From Adiantum capillus-veneris (taxonomy: Eukaryota; Streptophyta; Polypodiopsida; Polypodiales; Pteridaceae): a stretch of 64,000 nt of DNA. The position numbers and the translations under genes are program-made. How positions within the stretch are numbered: position 1 is the first letter of the stretch; each line of letters starts with the position of its first letter. Below, in pieces: positions 1-11,712 of the stretch. A model generated the notes under the pieces. The model worked only from the letters and a program-made list of their open reading frames with translations, made no database searches and had not been told where the DNA came from. The stretch is taken from positions 17,038,978 to 17,102,977 of the forward strand of contig CM043961.1 in the NCBI GenBank assembly GCA_014529385.2, written 5' to 3'.

Positions 1-408
1 TGTCTTTACATCTAAAGTCATGTCTCTTCACCAAGAGACGTGCCTTTTCATTTGTGTCTCGTCGTCTCCTATATAAGCAGCCTATTGTACTCAGTTTCAA
101 GCAGTCATTCAATCAATCAAACACAGAGTCTTCTGAGTCTTATTTCTGAGTTCTAGTTCAAGTTTCTTAAGTCTTAATCATGAGTTTAAGTACTTAATTA
201 AGGATTAGTACTTAGAATCCTTACAGATTCTTTATGGGTTAAGCCCCTTGAGACAGAGTGATGTACACGGGAGCGCGTCCAATGCGTGATGGACTAAGGG
301 TGGGAGTGCTAGTAAGTCCGGGGCAGGGAATTCTTTTGCAAACACAATCTTGACTGCTTTGTGTGCTCTTGAAGGACCGGTATACTTTCAGAAAAGCACA
401 CGACTAAA
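1..408. other. Unidentified LTR-element sequence at window edge
   Basis: No protein-coding stretch is recognisable. A TATATAAG box lies at 70-77 on the plus strand, followed by an A/T-rich, leader-like stretch. The segment ends at a reverse-complement tRNA primer-binding site (409-420). If that site is real, this segment is internal 5' leader of a minus-strand retrotransposon whose body lies left of the window. The plus-strand TATA box instead suggests LTR promoter sequence of another element. I cannot decide between the two. Confidence 0.3.
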
Positions 409-420
409 GCTCTGATACCA
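409..420 (-). promoter_or_regulatory. Retrotransposon primer-binding site (iMet tRNA)
   Basis: The minus strand reads TGGTATCAGAGC, a perfect match to the initiator-Met primer-binding site used by most plant LTR retrotransposons and by the other elements of this window. It implies that an LTR of a minus-strand element ends just to its right, near 422. Confidence 0.55.
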
Positions 421-421
421 C

Positions 422-495
422 TATTACAAGCTTGGACACTCCAAGCAAGAAATCAATAGCAACACACAAACAGAAACTGCAAAGTCAATTAACTT

Positions 496-529
<34 letters not shown>

Positions 530-545
530 AGAAGAAGAAGAGAGT
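422..545 (-). repeat. Partial LTR with GA and GAA microsatellite
   Basis: Sequence directly abutting the primer-binding site at 409-420, read on the minus strand, should be the 3' end (U5) of an LTR. It contains a (GA)n tract at 499-526 running into (GAA)n to about 540. The far (U3) end was not found. Translations rich in Arg-Glu from this stretch come from the microsatellite and are not genes. Confidence 0.35.
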
Positions 546-2445
546 CAACACGTCACGGTGGAGTTTCGTGTCCAGAAGCACTGGCCCCAAAGACCGGCGC
601 CCCTTTTGGTATTTCTTTACTATGATGTCGCAAGGGTACAACTCCCGAGGGTCCTTTGCTCTGAGACACTGTGTCCAGATGCTTTGCAAAGTGAGGCCCC
701 AAGGGCTCCTTATAAACCGTACAAGGGTTGCCTAAAAGCAGAGCCCCAAAAGCACTCCTCCCAAAAGCAATAATCCCCAAAAGCATCTCCTGCCAAAAGC
801 TTATGTGACTGCCAAAAGTTGCCAATAGCGTAATCGCAGCCTGCCATGTCATCACAACACCGCAAATCACGAGATTCCGTACAATTGCCACGTCACCAAT
901 GGCCAATGCGATTTACGAAAATTGGCTTCAGAGTTCAAGCTTTTGTGTTTAAGTTTTAGGCCCCTCGACCAGTGCTCCGTATGTTCTTCAAGTTTGCAGG
1001 GAACTAGGATTTTTCAAAATCCCTCAAAAGTCACGTAATCTTTTCAGGCCACTAGGCCAATCTTTATATGTTCTTTAAGGTTTAGCTTCCCTTATCCACT
1101 CGACCATTTCTCTTCCAGTTGGGCATGCCACATCATCACTTTGTGACACCACATTTGATGAGAAGCCTGTAAGCAAGAGGAAAAGTATCTCGAAGGTAAA
1201 CTATCAACATGTCTCTCCCGTTTTCTCTCTTTTGCAAGAACAACGAGCATTGAGCACTTGCGGCCACTCCCCTACTGACACAAATTGTATAGGAGAAACC
1301 GCTGGACTCTATCCGATAAGCATTGCAATCGCTTCTCTAGTCTTCCGCCAGTATACCCAAGATCAATTTCTCCAACTGTCAACAAATGGAGTGATCACCT
1401 AGGAGTGTCGCAGAGAACAGTGCGAGACACCTTTGTGATAAGACCGGTCTTGCCAATAGCCATATGCTCTAGAAAGCCTCTATTGGCTGGCTGGATGCTT
1501 GCATGGTTGGCTGATTAGATTCCTTCATGGATCAAAAGCTTTTCTTCACTCATCTTCCTCATGCTACCGAAGTAAAGAGGAATAAGGGATTGATTCATCC
1601 TTCATACTTTTAAAGTATAACCCCTCTCACACGTTTTTGCCAGATTCCGGTACATGAGAGGCAAAAGGAGCAAATTGTTGCCCCAATGAAGTGTGTTCGT
1701 GATTCTTGGAATAGACAACTTGCTTGGCAACCGGGCCTAATGAGTATCTTGGGCAACATGTTGGGAAGTCTTTGATACAAGGCTCAAAAAGAGCTTGAGA
1801 AACTGCAGTCATGATGTGTTTGTGACCCGAGAGTGGATGGCTTGGGCATGATTTTCTCATGGTTCTCCCTATCAAAATGCTCGTAACAAAATGTGTTGAC
1901 TATTCGAGTAAACAGGAAACAGAACGTATTCATTATTCGAGGATAAAGAACGGGATGGGTTCACAACTCAAGAGCGTGGAGTCTTGGTTTGGGTGTCCAC
2001 GAGCCTTGATTTATCAGCTGGTGTAGACATAAGGGACAAATCAATTGAAGAATGGTCAGGAGTTGCATCCTTCAAGGAATATCCAACATCCCGAGTGCTA
2101 GGGTATCCATGGTCGCTTCTGCTTCAACTATTTAATCAGCTTCAGTCCATGTGAGCTGCGAAGAGGTGTTAAAGTTATGCATCTCATTATTCATGTGAAC
2201 GTGCCCAATTTTTAACTTGTTTATTAAGTTAGTCATTGATAAGAATTTGACATAATTTATTTGGATTGGGCCGGGCAACAAGTACATAGAGCTTAAAACC
2301 AGGTTGGATACTACGACATCAAAGACAAAGGTGAAATAAACGATGAGCCAGAACAGAAGGTGAACTAAACAATGAATCGGAACGGCCAACAGTTTGCTCA
2401 GCCTTCTCCTCATTCTTAACAGAATCGTATATAGAATTAATGAGA

Positions 2446-2766
2446 TTACAATATCACACTTCCATATTGTTCAAAGTGAAACAGCATTGCAAACGAATGA
2501 ATGTCAATGACATGCTCCAAGCTCTTCGTCACTTTTTTCCTGGGGCCCATATTCTCTTCCATCGCCTTGCAATTGACTCCCGAGTAAGAAAACAACAAAC
2601 TATGCAAGCACGTAGGGCAAGAGAATGCTACAGTACGTAAATTGAGCAAAGTCTTTGTTCTAAAACTTCGTAATTTCCACGCATATCTCCGTGACAAAAG
2701 TGTTCCATTCAAGGCATAGGCTAATGAGAGAGCTTCTCTATGATCTAGCCAACGAGGTGGCTGAAA
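2446..2766 (-). other. Possible 3' exon of the CCCH/RRM gene (weak)
   Basis: On the minus strand an acceptor-like TTTGTTTCTCAG precedes an open stretch beginning at 2766 in phase 0, the phase required after exon 5 of the gene at 3114-6787. It encodes HREALSLAYALNGTLLSRRY near its start, which loosely resembles the last helix and strand of an RRM. The middle of that RRM (beta-2 and beta-3) was not found between 2767 and 3112. The open frame then continues with unremarkable sequence to a stop at 2446. It may be a genuine but diverged exon, or chance. Confidence 0.2.
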
Positions 2767-3113
2767 CTGAGAAACAAACATAGAAAACAACTAACATTCG
2801 TACAAAGCTATGCATACTATGCTTCCGTCAAATTTTGAAAACCATATGAAGCTATATAATCTTTTTAGCTTGCTACAAAAACCCGAACAGACATATTTCT
2901 GCAATACATTTAAAGCGAAAAAAATGAATTCAATACAGTCCATTTTTAAAGCCAAAAAAACTATACAGGAAAGAATGAAGGTTCTTTCATTAAAGAGACC
3001 TGTTATATAGCAATCAACCTTGTAAAACTACATAAATCAAGTCAGCTCCCAATATAAGGTGTTCAATGTCAGCATCTTGCATAGCAAATTGTAGAAAAGA
3101 CTTTTGGACTTAC

Positions 3114-6100
3114 ATCAAGTAAATTATCTGGAAGGGGTGAAAGGACTCGAAAGACTGTTGTGCGATTGTCGAGCTTGTAACGCAAGGGAGCCCATTGCGA
3201 TCCAACAACTCCAGGGCTTGGCCAAGGAGAATGGCCTCTCAAACCTCTGGGAGAAGGCTGAGACAAAGTTCCAAAGGACCCCTGACCTAGGCCAAGAGGC
3301 TGCTTTGATGTGTCTTTTTTGACTCCTTGATCTGATGTTGATGAAGTTCTCTCAACTGAAAAAGGCAAAGTCTGTTTATGGACACCCTTGTCATCTGTTC
3401 CCTCCTTTTCTGGGAGTGCCTCCTTGTTTGTTGTTTGTTCCAAAGTAGTTCCCTTAGCACCTCTAAGTACGGTGATTTCGTGTTCAGCTGTGGTACCATT
3501 GCCCTGTTGGATTAACAAAAAAACCATGAAAAAAAAAGCTCTTATAAACAGTTGGATTGGATTCCATTAAAAAGCATGGTACTATTTGCTAATAAAAACC
3601 GCCACTTGAGTGGCACTGTCCTTTTCCACTTCAATGCAATTCACCTGTTTAGAAAGTCGCTCCAATTTGCGTCGAAATTCATCTCTCCTTTGAGCCAGCT
3701 CTTCTTGCTTTTTCCTTATTGCCTCCATCGTTTGCTCAAGTTCTTCTTGTTTTTTTTGAGATGTGTTTGACAATAAAAGAGTGCCAGATTTTGCGGCTTG
3801 TTTCATTTTGTTAGCCTCAAAAACAGTTGGCAGAGCATCGGCCTGCTTCTTCCCCTTCAATATGGAAGGCGAAGTATCACCAGCTGGCCCATGGACATCT
3901 CCAGGCCCAAAATCCTTCCCCTGTGCCAGAGATGGTAAAACCATGGTACCTTCGATTGAAGAAACGGGTAAGCTATCTCGTTTAGCCCAAGACAAGCGAA
4001 TGAAGCGATTCCCCATCACAGCCTCAGGTGAGTTCAGGGCAGCTTCTGCATCCGCATGTCTTAAAAACTGTACAAAAGCTCTATCCCCATGGATAGGAAC
4101 CCGGATATCCACAATATCTCCGAACTTCTGAAAATGCGACATTAAGAGCTCCTTCCTGTTAGGATTATTTGGTAAGCACCCAACATACAATGTATTCTGT
4201 GCCCTCTCAGAAGGAGCCCTTGAACTTCTTCCCCCATGTGGATTATAACCTAATTGCTGCAATCCAACCTCTCTTTCTGGTGTACTGTTACCTGCGCTTT
4301 TCACAATCGTACCTTTTGATGCTCTCATTGACCTCTCTTCAGAATCGATTTTCCATTTACCCGGTGAGTTTGATGGTCCATGAGCCTCTCTTTTGAAGAC
4401 CTTCTGAAACTGTGAGCTGTCAACAGGTGGTTCAATGAACAGAGGAATGTTGCCATCCTTAATGTCACCTTGATCCACACGCCCAATGCGATTCCAAACA
4501 GACTGCCCTGGTCCCATACCTTGAGACCTGGCCATTGCTAATGAAGGTCTCCCATAAGCTTCATCCTCGGGGCTTTGCCCACTTCGCTCTAAGGCTGAAC
4601 TTTCGTTCTCACTATCCTTCCTGAAAGGAGGAAGCTTCACTATTGGAGCAGGCTGCTCTTTGTTCCACAAGGGCTGATCTGGATCATACAAGTCAGGTTC
4701 GGTGCTAGCATTACTTCCTGAACCTACCTTAGAAAAGCTTGAGTCCATCAACGCTGACAAGTTTACATCTCTAGTAACCATGTTTGAGACTCCTGAATAA
4801 GGAGATAAGGATGAAGATGAAACAGACACAGTACCAAGCGCCATACCACGTCCACTTGGAAGTGCCACCGACAGATTGAACTTTGAGAGAGACTGTACAA
4901 AACCAGCTTCAGAATTAGGCAAGCTCATAAAGACAGATCTGTCAAAGAAACTCAAGAAAGGTATATTACAAACCTGGACATCTTCAACCACTATCCTGTT
5001 GGCACCATGCTCCATGGGGCACAAGTCACCCCTAAGACAGTACCCACGCTCCTCAAAATCTGGACATCGAGGCCGCAGCGCCATTCCCAACCCCATATTC
5101 ATTCCCACCCCAACAGCAGGGCTAATTGAAACGCCTCGAGAGCCTGGCATCCCTGTGTTTAAAGGCAATGGATGATCCAAAGTACCGTTTGTCATTCCTG
5201 TGAAACGATTATATCCGAGCCATGGGGAGTGCGAAGGATTTCCTCGACTAGAGCCGGACCTTCCAGAATAAAGACTCTTAGGAAGGCCTGACGACAGCAT
5301 GAGTGCAGTAGAGTCAGCATCTACAGGAGTAGCTCTTTGCTCACGAGAGCCCGACAAAGACGGAGTTCCCCCTCTGCCTCTGCCCATAAGCCCTCGGGAT
5401 AAACCATTTTGATGTTCAAATCTGGATCCCAGACCATCGTTGCGAAGTACTGGAGCTCCACGTGATAATCCACGCTGGTTCGCATCCATGCCAAGCCTGG
5501 TAGCAGCGCCAGACACATGATCACGACCCAAACGCCTCTTAGGCAGCCCATCTTTCTCCAATAAGTTAGGACCCTGATGAAATTCATCTGTGGGGTTTTC
5601 ATCATCAGATCTACTACGCTTGCGGAGGGGGCCATCGTGGGTATCTCTATCAAGCGAGCGGGATCTGTCAGCACGTCTTCGGTGCTTGTGATTTCTGTCA
5701 TCATCCTCATCATCACTGCCCTCCTCCTCATGATCTGTGCTACCCAGATTGTTTGAGTCGGTATGCTTTTGCAATTGGGAAGAAGACTTAAGTTCTGCAT
5801 TGTCCCCAGTTAATGCAACTCTAGCCATTGAAGGGGCTGGCATCGAACCTGGTTCGTCTTCGACCCTCGTGTCAAGTTCCTCTTGACGTGTTGCAATAGT
5901 GCCGTCTTCGAGAGCACGGAAAAGGTTCACTATGAAGATCTTTGAATCTGTACCAAGCAGCAAAGAACTATTGTGAACTTGGGCACTTTAATGCAGAGAA
6001 CCAGTCGAATAACATCAACCAAACCAAGTATTTGTTAGTGCAAACAGCCAATGAAGGCACAACAGACAACAAAGACCTACAAAGTACTTGCAACTTTTGT

Positions 6101-6787
6101 TGACCCTTTTGCATCACTTAAATTTGCGTGAGTACTACTTAGAGCCTTCTTTGTTCAATAAGTAGCATACCAATAGCTAAATCGTCTCCAGGCAGCAAAA
6201 ACTGGTACACTCTCTAGTGCCAGCTAAGTCTAACCCATTTAAGCTAGAAACAGAAACACTGGACCAAAAGGATCTTATGCAAAACAACAGCTCACTATAA
6301 CCACACCAGCATACCCTTAAACCCTTATATTTTCACAATGCAGCACACTTAATACAGCAACAAAATGCTTGATTGAGAAAATGGAAAAAAGATAAACCTT
6401 CTCCCAAAAAGTCGACCAATTTTTCCGTGCAAAACGCTTGTAGCTCTGCCTTTGGCTTGTTATTCTTGAGTAAGGCCCACACATATTTTGCAAGTATGTT
6501 GGGGTCGGCCTCTGTCCTGTATGCACATAAAGAGAGGCATCGCAATAAGAGGCATATCTTCTTTCTTAGCTGCTTAGAGGAAGATGACAAAAGAAGCATA
6601 ATGCCGTCTCATTATCTGGAATTGAAAGCTAACAATGTGGCTACTCCTAAAGAATCTAGCTCCTGATGTGTAGAAAAATGAGGCATACGCCTATGGAGCA
6701 TAAGTATATAACTTACAGAGGTTGCAGATGTTTGACAAGGTAATTGTTAAGGGCAGCATCATCCTCAATCTTCATGATGCTCACCAT
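3114..6787 (-). CDS. RBM26/RBM27-type CCCH zinc finger and RRM protein, spliced
   Basis: The only convincing host gene. Exons inferred on the minus strand: 6787-6717, 6516-6398, 5947-4974, 4892-3645 and 3503-3114, with GT-AG borders and matching phases (about 934 codons before the uncertain 3' end). Residues 1 to about 80 form a PWI-like N-terminal domain (TEADPNILAKYVWALLKNNK is its core). An acidic and Arg/Ser-rich stretch follows at about 110-160. A C-x8-C-x5-C-x3-H zinc finger runs from Cys358 to His377. RRM1 is at about 622-692 (LYVGCLPNN start, FVQF as RNP1-like). A coiled-coil helix is at about 770-804, and the first strand of a second RRM at about 915-934. This order matches animal RBM26/RBM27 and, from memory, Arabidopsis C3H27/C3H41. 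Animal relatives act in nuclear RNA surveillance (PAXT); a nuclear RNA-binding role here is inference. An acceptor two bases before the ATG (CTTTTTCAG, 6790-6798) suggests a 5' UTR intron. The 3' end is not secure. Confidence 0.82.
4893..4973 (-). other. In-frame 81-nt intron (stop-free)
   Basis: Inside the CCCH/RRM gene, just after the zinc finger, a GTTTGT donor at 4973 and a TTTTGTACAG acceptor ending at 4893 bound 81 nt. The segment is a multiple of three and has no stop, so unspliced RNA would still be translated with 27 extra residues rich in Phe and Ser. Removing it joins VVEDVQ to SLSKFNL, which reads as a natural continuation in this family. Confidence 0.6.
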
Positions 6788-6798
6788 TGCTGAAAAAG

Positions 6799-7510
6799 TG
6801 ATAGAAGAGGGGCTAACCCATCGGCCACCACCTCAATTTCACATGATTGATAGCCAAAAGCTTGCATGATCACGGGAAAAAGGCATCACAAAACTCTGAT
6901 CAAGATAAGCGCCTTGGGCCCAACAATGGTAGAGATGTGTATGTACACGAGGCTACGTGTATACGTGAAACACACCTTTCTGACTCTGTGCGTATGATCT
7001 TGAACGAGGAAATGGCGGCCGCAAAAATTGAGCAAGCGCACCTCTGAGAAGATTCAAGCTGCTAGTAGACAATCTCGAGGAGAGAGAGGCCCTCGCGTAG
7101 CAAGCACATAGAGGGCAACTGAAAAAGCTCCGGCGTGTGAACCACAAGGGGTGCGCCGAACACCCACATCAGAGAACTCTCGCACGCAGGAGAGCAGATG
7201 ATCATACCTTTGTTCTTGAGAAAGAGAGGAGGACGTCCTTCTTTTGCAGCACTCACTTGATTATTTTCTAAGGGTACCATTTCCTAGATTAATTAATTTG
7301 TACAGCCAAACGACCTCCTCTGCTATACCGTATTGGACTTGAGGCTTGCACATTGTGTTACAGCCTAGTGCCTTAGAGGTAACCCTCCTGTTGTCGGACC
7401 TAATTGATCTATATGCTCAACTATTGAGATCCTTACACGACTATGAAGCTTCCTTTTTCGCCGCTCCACGGGTGTGAGAGCATCACACATTCGTTGTTGC
7501 ATGCCCACAG

Positions 7511-7512
<2 letters not shown>
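6799..7512. other. Upstream region of the CCCH/RRM gene
   Basis: About 700 bp upstream of the first coding exon with no recognisable coding sequence. It should hold the 5' UTR exon and promoter of the minus-strand gene if the acceptor just upstream of the ATG is real. No exact transcription start or TATA box could be assigned. Confidence 0.3.

Positions 7513-7513
<1 letters not shown>

Positions 7514-7549
<36 letters not shown>
7514..7549. repeat. (CT)n microsatellite
   Basis: An uninterrupted CT dinucleotide tract. It lies 0.7 kb upstream of the CCCH/RRM gene, so it may be promoter-proximal for that gene or mark another LTR remnant. No LTR borders were seen around it. Confidence 0.9.
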
Positions 7550-7551
<2 letters not shown>

Positions 7552-7860
7552 CAATGCTTGAAATAAACTTTTCTAAGCATTGGGAGAATCTATCAATGAA
7601 AAATTCTCGAGGTAAATTCACAACGTTTGAAGGTTTGTACACTAGGTTTCTTTGAATTTTAAAAGTTCTATATTTAAAGGTTAATCTCAAAATTTGTAGG
7701 TGGGATTATCACTCGTAGCTTGCTCCTTAGCAAGCTGTTTAAAAAGGTAGTTGCTAGTAATTCTTGCTCCTTGATTGACAGCTTTTGTCATTTAAACAAT
7801 CCAGTAACATAGCAAATTGGCTAACTTACCAAGACGAATGCTAATGTTGGAAGTGGTGTT

Positions 7861-8029
7861 TGTTGGAGTTAAAGCTGAGAGTTAAAGGCAATCTGTGCCT
7901 TTGGTTGTCCGTCACCATGACCAATTGCCCACATTCTAACTCCCTTTATTAACCCATTCTTTAGACGCTTATCTAATTTAGAGAAAAAGGGAGCTATTGT
8001 AAGTTGTTGTGATAGTAGATGCTCCACCC

Positions 8030-8086
<57 letters not shown>

Positions 8087-8107
8087 CATGTGCATTCCTA
8101 CGCAACA
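7861..8107 (+). repeat. Probable LTR of a plus-strand element
   Basis: Begins TGTTGG and ends CAACA. Two bases later (8110-8121) comes TGGTATAAGAGC, one mismatch from the iMet primer-binding site. A (CT)n tract fills about 8029-8083 inside the proposed LTR. The left border is uncertain; another TGTTGG occurs at 7844. No matching second LTR and no retroelement coding sequence follow, so this is a truncated 5' end of a degenerate element. Confidence 0.4.
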
Positions 8108-8109
8108 AG

Positions 8110-8121
8110 TGGTATAAGAGC
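8110..8121 (+). promoter_or_regulatory. Degenerate iMet primer-binding site
   Basis: TGGTATAAGAGC differs from the canonical site by one base and directly follows the proposed LTR 7861-8107. The sequence after it (8122-8780) has no recognisable gag or pol. Confidence 0.45.
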
Positions 8122-8780
8122 TAGTAGCTTGGTGTTTGGGAGCGAGTCGAGATGGCATGCATGCAAGGAGCTTCGAGTGGGATTGAAGCTTAAGATTGGA
8201 GTTATTGTAGTCCGTTTCAAATAGAACAAAGGAATGTATAGTCGCTTTGTTTGTGAGAAGCTACGGTTATAGGTTCATAAAGAGAGAAATTGACTTTTAG
8301 ATGTATGATGAGTGTGGAACTAGGGAGAATTCAATGCAATGGAGGCAACATATGCAATCAAATGTATTTAACGTGTCTGGTGGTCGATGTTGAAAATTGA
8401 CTCAGCATTTAGATGACTATTATTATGTGCAACGCAGGGGCAGTCTACAATCAATCCAACCTTTGTCAAATTCATAGGCAACTCATGAAGCACATAGCAA
8501 TTGACACAGGCAAGAAGCAAAATAGGATGTTTAATTGAAACGGGGACCTTGCCAAAGAGTAAGGAATCGTAGGGCTCGAAGCATTGCACTATTGAGGGTC
8601 ATCACTGCATGGTCACTGGGGTACACAAAGCACGTTGTAGGTTAGAGATTGTGGGAATAAGAGACTGGAACTTACGCATGCATCTCTCCGCCCATCCATG
8701 CCATCTATAGACCCTTGGCATGTTAAATATAACCCCCTGAATTGCATGTGTGTTCCAGCCCTTGGCCTTCCTAGTCCTAC
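8122..8780. other. No recognisable gene
   Basis: Non-coding stretch after the degenerate primer-binding site. It may be leader or decayed body of the small LTR element, but nothing in it resembles gag, protease, RT or integrase. Confidence 0.4.
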
Positions 8781-8786
8781 CCTAGG

Positions 8787-8835
8787 CCTGACGTTACTCC
8801 CCCCTTGTTTTTGTCCTCGAAAACAAAAAATGGTG
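8787..8835 (-). repeat. Gypsy 3'-end relic: polypurine tract region
   Basis: The minus strand carries TTTTCGAGGACAAAAACAAG followed by GGGGGGAG. This resembles the 3' end of many plant Ty3/gypsy pol genes (a Phe-Glu-Asp-Lys tail) and the G-rich polypurine tract preceding the 3' LTR. No flanking pol or LTR was recognised, so this is an isolated fragment. Confidence 0.35.
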
Positions 8836-9398
8836 CTATCTTCATAAGAACACTAATGTTTTCCACAATGGCATCCCTCACGGATCTAGTTGTCCATTGG
8901 ACCGATACATGGTTCAGTAGGATGTTCCATGAAAGCAAAAAAAACATCTAGATTTTCCACATTGTTGTCTTTTTGCAATCGTTTTGTGTAGTCAGCCTAT
9001 ATCCATCATAGTGTGTAACGTCTATTTATAACTCACTTGAGTATTCTAAACGAATTTTTACAACTAAGAGTTGTCTAAATGAATGACCAGGTTTCAGACT
9101 TTCTGAAGGTACTGGAACATGCAAGAATACTTCTTCTCAATTTTCCATGAAAGTGACACGCTGACATAATGCATCAGCAAAGATTGAGTCCTTGTCTTGC
9201 TATCATTTATCATTAGTAAACAACCCCACCATAACCGGCGATCGAGGTTGAGAACATGACCTAAACATGAAGGGACTAAACCTAATCGCAACATGTTTTG
9301 CATTTTGATAAGAAAAGTCCAACTAGAGAGATAACCTTTCCAATTGGATTTCTTTTTGCTAATGTACGCTCTTAGCATATCCTCTAGCATGAGATTAA
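8836..9398. other. No recognisable gene
   Basis: No domain or repeat structure could be identified. Open stretches on the minus strand near 9094-9423 have no family signature and are probably chance. Confidence 0.4.
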
Positions 9399-9506
9399 TG
9401 ATGGACTGGATCCGAGAGTGCAAGGGAAGGAGAGAAGGGGAAGGGGAGGATGACAGTAGACACAGGTTTTGGTGGAGCTTGTGAGAGAATAGACTCTCAC
9501 TCTCCT
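9399..9506 (-). repeat. Copia-1 3' LTR, outer part
   Basis: This is the sequence immediately left of Gypsy-1. Its counterpart at 17823-17897 is the start of the Copia-1 3' LTR, so the LTR should resume here. A TG (CA on the minus strand) at 9399 is a plausible outer end, giving an LTR of about 180 bp, similar in size to the 192-bp LTR of the related Copia-2. The outer border is inferred. Confidence 0.4.
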
Positions 9507-11077
9507 TGTCATAAAATATAATATCTAACTTTTACCAAATGATTTTCTCATATTTAACTCATCATTTAATATGGGAAGATAAAAGGGGAACAAGAGTTAG
9601 GATATAGATATGTGCTTCTAGACCTATCTCAACAGGGGATCAAAAGAAAAAATGGTTGCATCTCAATAGGGGTCCAAAAGAAGACAGTCTACCAAAGAGC
9701 AATGTGCAATAAGTGCTTCTAGATTTACCTCAGCAAGGGACCAAGATGAGAGATGGTTACATCTTACTAGGGGTTCAAAAGGAGGTAGTCTATCAAAGAG
9801 CAACGTGCAGCTAATGGAGCTTAAAAGACCTTAGGGTTAGCTTCATTAAAGACCTCCAAAAGTTAGTGTTAAAAAGTCCTTTGACCTTAGGCAAGCTAGG
9901 GCTAACCTTGAGGTGGGAATCCTACCCAAGCATGAGGTGCTTGTCGGCTTGCTAACCAAAGTGCTTAAAGTATTTGTGGGAACCTTGCCCAAGCTTGAGG
10001 TGATTCTCATTCTTAAATGACTAAGGTTCTTGAAGTATTCAATTCAAAGATAAACTCTCAAGAGGCATAAAAAGGTTTCCATTCTTAATTGACTAAGTGC
10101 TTGAAGTGTTCATTTCAAACCAAATGAATTAAGAAGCATAAAAGACACATGTCAAAATCCTCCACATGTGGCCCTCATGATGTGCTTGAATCCTATTGGA
10201 TAGGCTTTAAGGGGGTCCAATGAGAATTTAGATGCATAAAAATAAATAATTTAGTTCTTTCTCTCAAAGAGAAAAAAGAGGACACATGTCCAAATGTTAT
10301 AATTAAATAATACAAAAGAGAGAGAGAGAGAGAGAGGTGGACCAAGCATGAGAGGGTGTATACTCTCCCACAACCACACACACACACACACTCTCATCGT
10401 GTGGAGTGCAAAGTGCAAGAGCTCCATCTCCTTCTCCAAGCTTGTTGAGAAGTGGAGAGCCTACACCAACACTCTTGGCTATGGAATGCAAATCCAACCA
10501 AGAGCCATTCTTCAATGCTTAAGCTTGCCATCTTCTTCATTATCGTTACTATGCTATTATGTTATGCTAAGCAAGAATAATGATGATAAGTGAGAAACTA
10601 TTTCTTTCTACTATGGATGATTCTTCTTCCTCTTCCCTACCCTCATTCCCCGCTACCTCTCTCCACCTTCGAAGGTGTTTGAGGCCTTGGGACTGAGGCT
10701 TGGGATAGTTAATGCTTTTTTGTAAATTTATGTTATGCTCGTGATTCATGAAGTTTTCCATCTTCATAGCATCACCGAGGTCACAAGGAACACAAAATTT
10801 GTATTGTACAAAGACTCTTTTGATGGGAGAATCTATAATACAAACGCCTTTTGGAGGGGGGACCGGTTCCAAGAAAATCGGCTTCAACTATTGTCATGTT
10901 CTCTAATACTCTCTCTCTTGCAAAAGTATTATTCATGCCAAGTTAATTAAGTACTATGTTTATGTTGCTACCATCAATTAAGTTCACTCTCTATGTTCTC
11001 AAAGTGATCTCACAAAAATGCTCACTTTAATTCTATTAATTCCTCTATTCCAAAGTTCATAGGCCATTTCCATTACA
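9507..11077 (+). repeat. Gypsy-1 5' LTR
   Basis: Runs from TGTCATAAAATATAATATC to GGCCATTTCCATTACA. A canonical primer-binding site TGGTATCAGAGC follows at 11079-11090. It contains a short (GA)n tract at about 10319-10337 and a (CA)n tract near 10376-10391. Open stretches across the microsatellites on both strands are not genes. Confidence 0.85.
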
Positions 11078-11481
11078 TTGGTATCAGAGCATCTGGTTTC
11101 TCTAAGAAGAGAGGTCCTTAAGTAGCCTATTAATGGTTGATTTTGCTAATTATATTAGGGTAAGTGGGACTGGGATCTATTATCCGTTTTGTTGAGCCCA
11201 CTATGTGGGATATGGTGCACACCTCGGGAGCTTTGGTCTTAATAATGGGGTCTTTTTAGACTTGCCTGCGGCTTTATCATTATTGAGCCATAATAAGTCC
11301 AAAATGAGCTATCCCTTAGCAATTCTGCTATGTTAGACCCACCCCACTACTCTTTATAATTAACTAATTCGAACCGTGGGTGTAGATACTTAAGTGCTTA
11401 TTTTCAAAGGCTAAGAGGAGTAGCAACTAAGGTTTTGAATTGCCAAAGAATACACTAAGTAAACACATAAGTATAATTAGC

Positions 11482-11671
11482 ATGGCTGACAATAACCAAG
11501 AGAGTAGAATGAACATTGACAACTTTGATTTTTCACATGAATGTGCTAATGATAATGCCCCCATGTTTATCAATTATCTTGTTACTAAGTTGCAGCAAGC
11601 TATGGGCAATCCTATTTTGCAAGCCAAAGTTACTCAACAACTTGGTGCTTATGGGATTTCCCTTCCTCTCC

Positions 11672-11712
<41 letters not shown>

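Noticed and set aside
495-773. Open frames on both strands across 499-540 with Arg-Glu or Ser-Leu runs
   Set aside because: Produced by the GA/GAA microsatellite; no conserved domain, and located in an LTR.
1285-1875. Open frames on both strands near 1.3-1.9 kb
   Set aside because: No ATG-supported coding signature, splice context or family resemblance.
3104-3570. Plus-strand open frames within the CCCH/RRM gene region
   Set aside because: Antisense to well-supported exons; no domain.
9094-9423. 109-codon minus-strand open frame
   Set aside because: No recognisable domain; overlaps the inferred Copia-1 LTR end.
10193-10593. Several overlapping open frames on both strands
   Set aside because: Lie wholly in the Gypsy-1 5' LTR and recur in the 3' LTR (16923-17337) with the same microsatellite content; no protein family.
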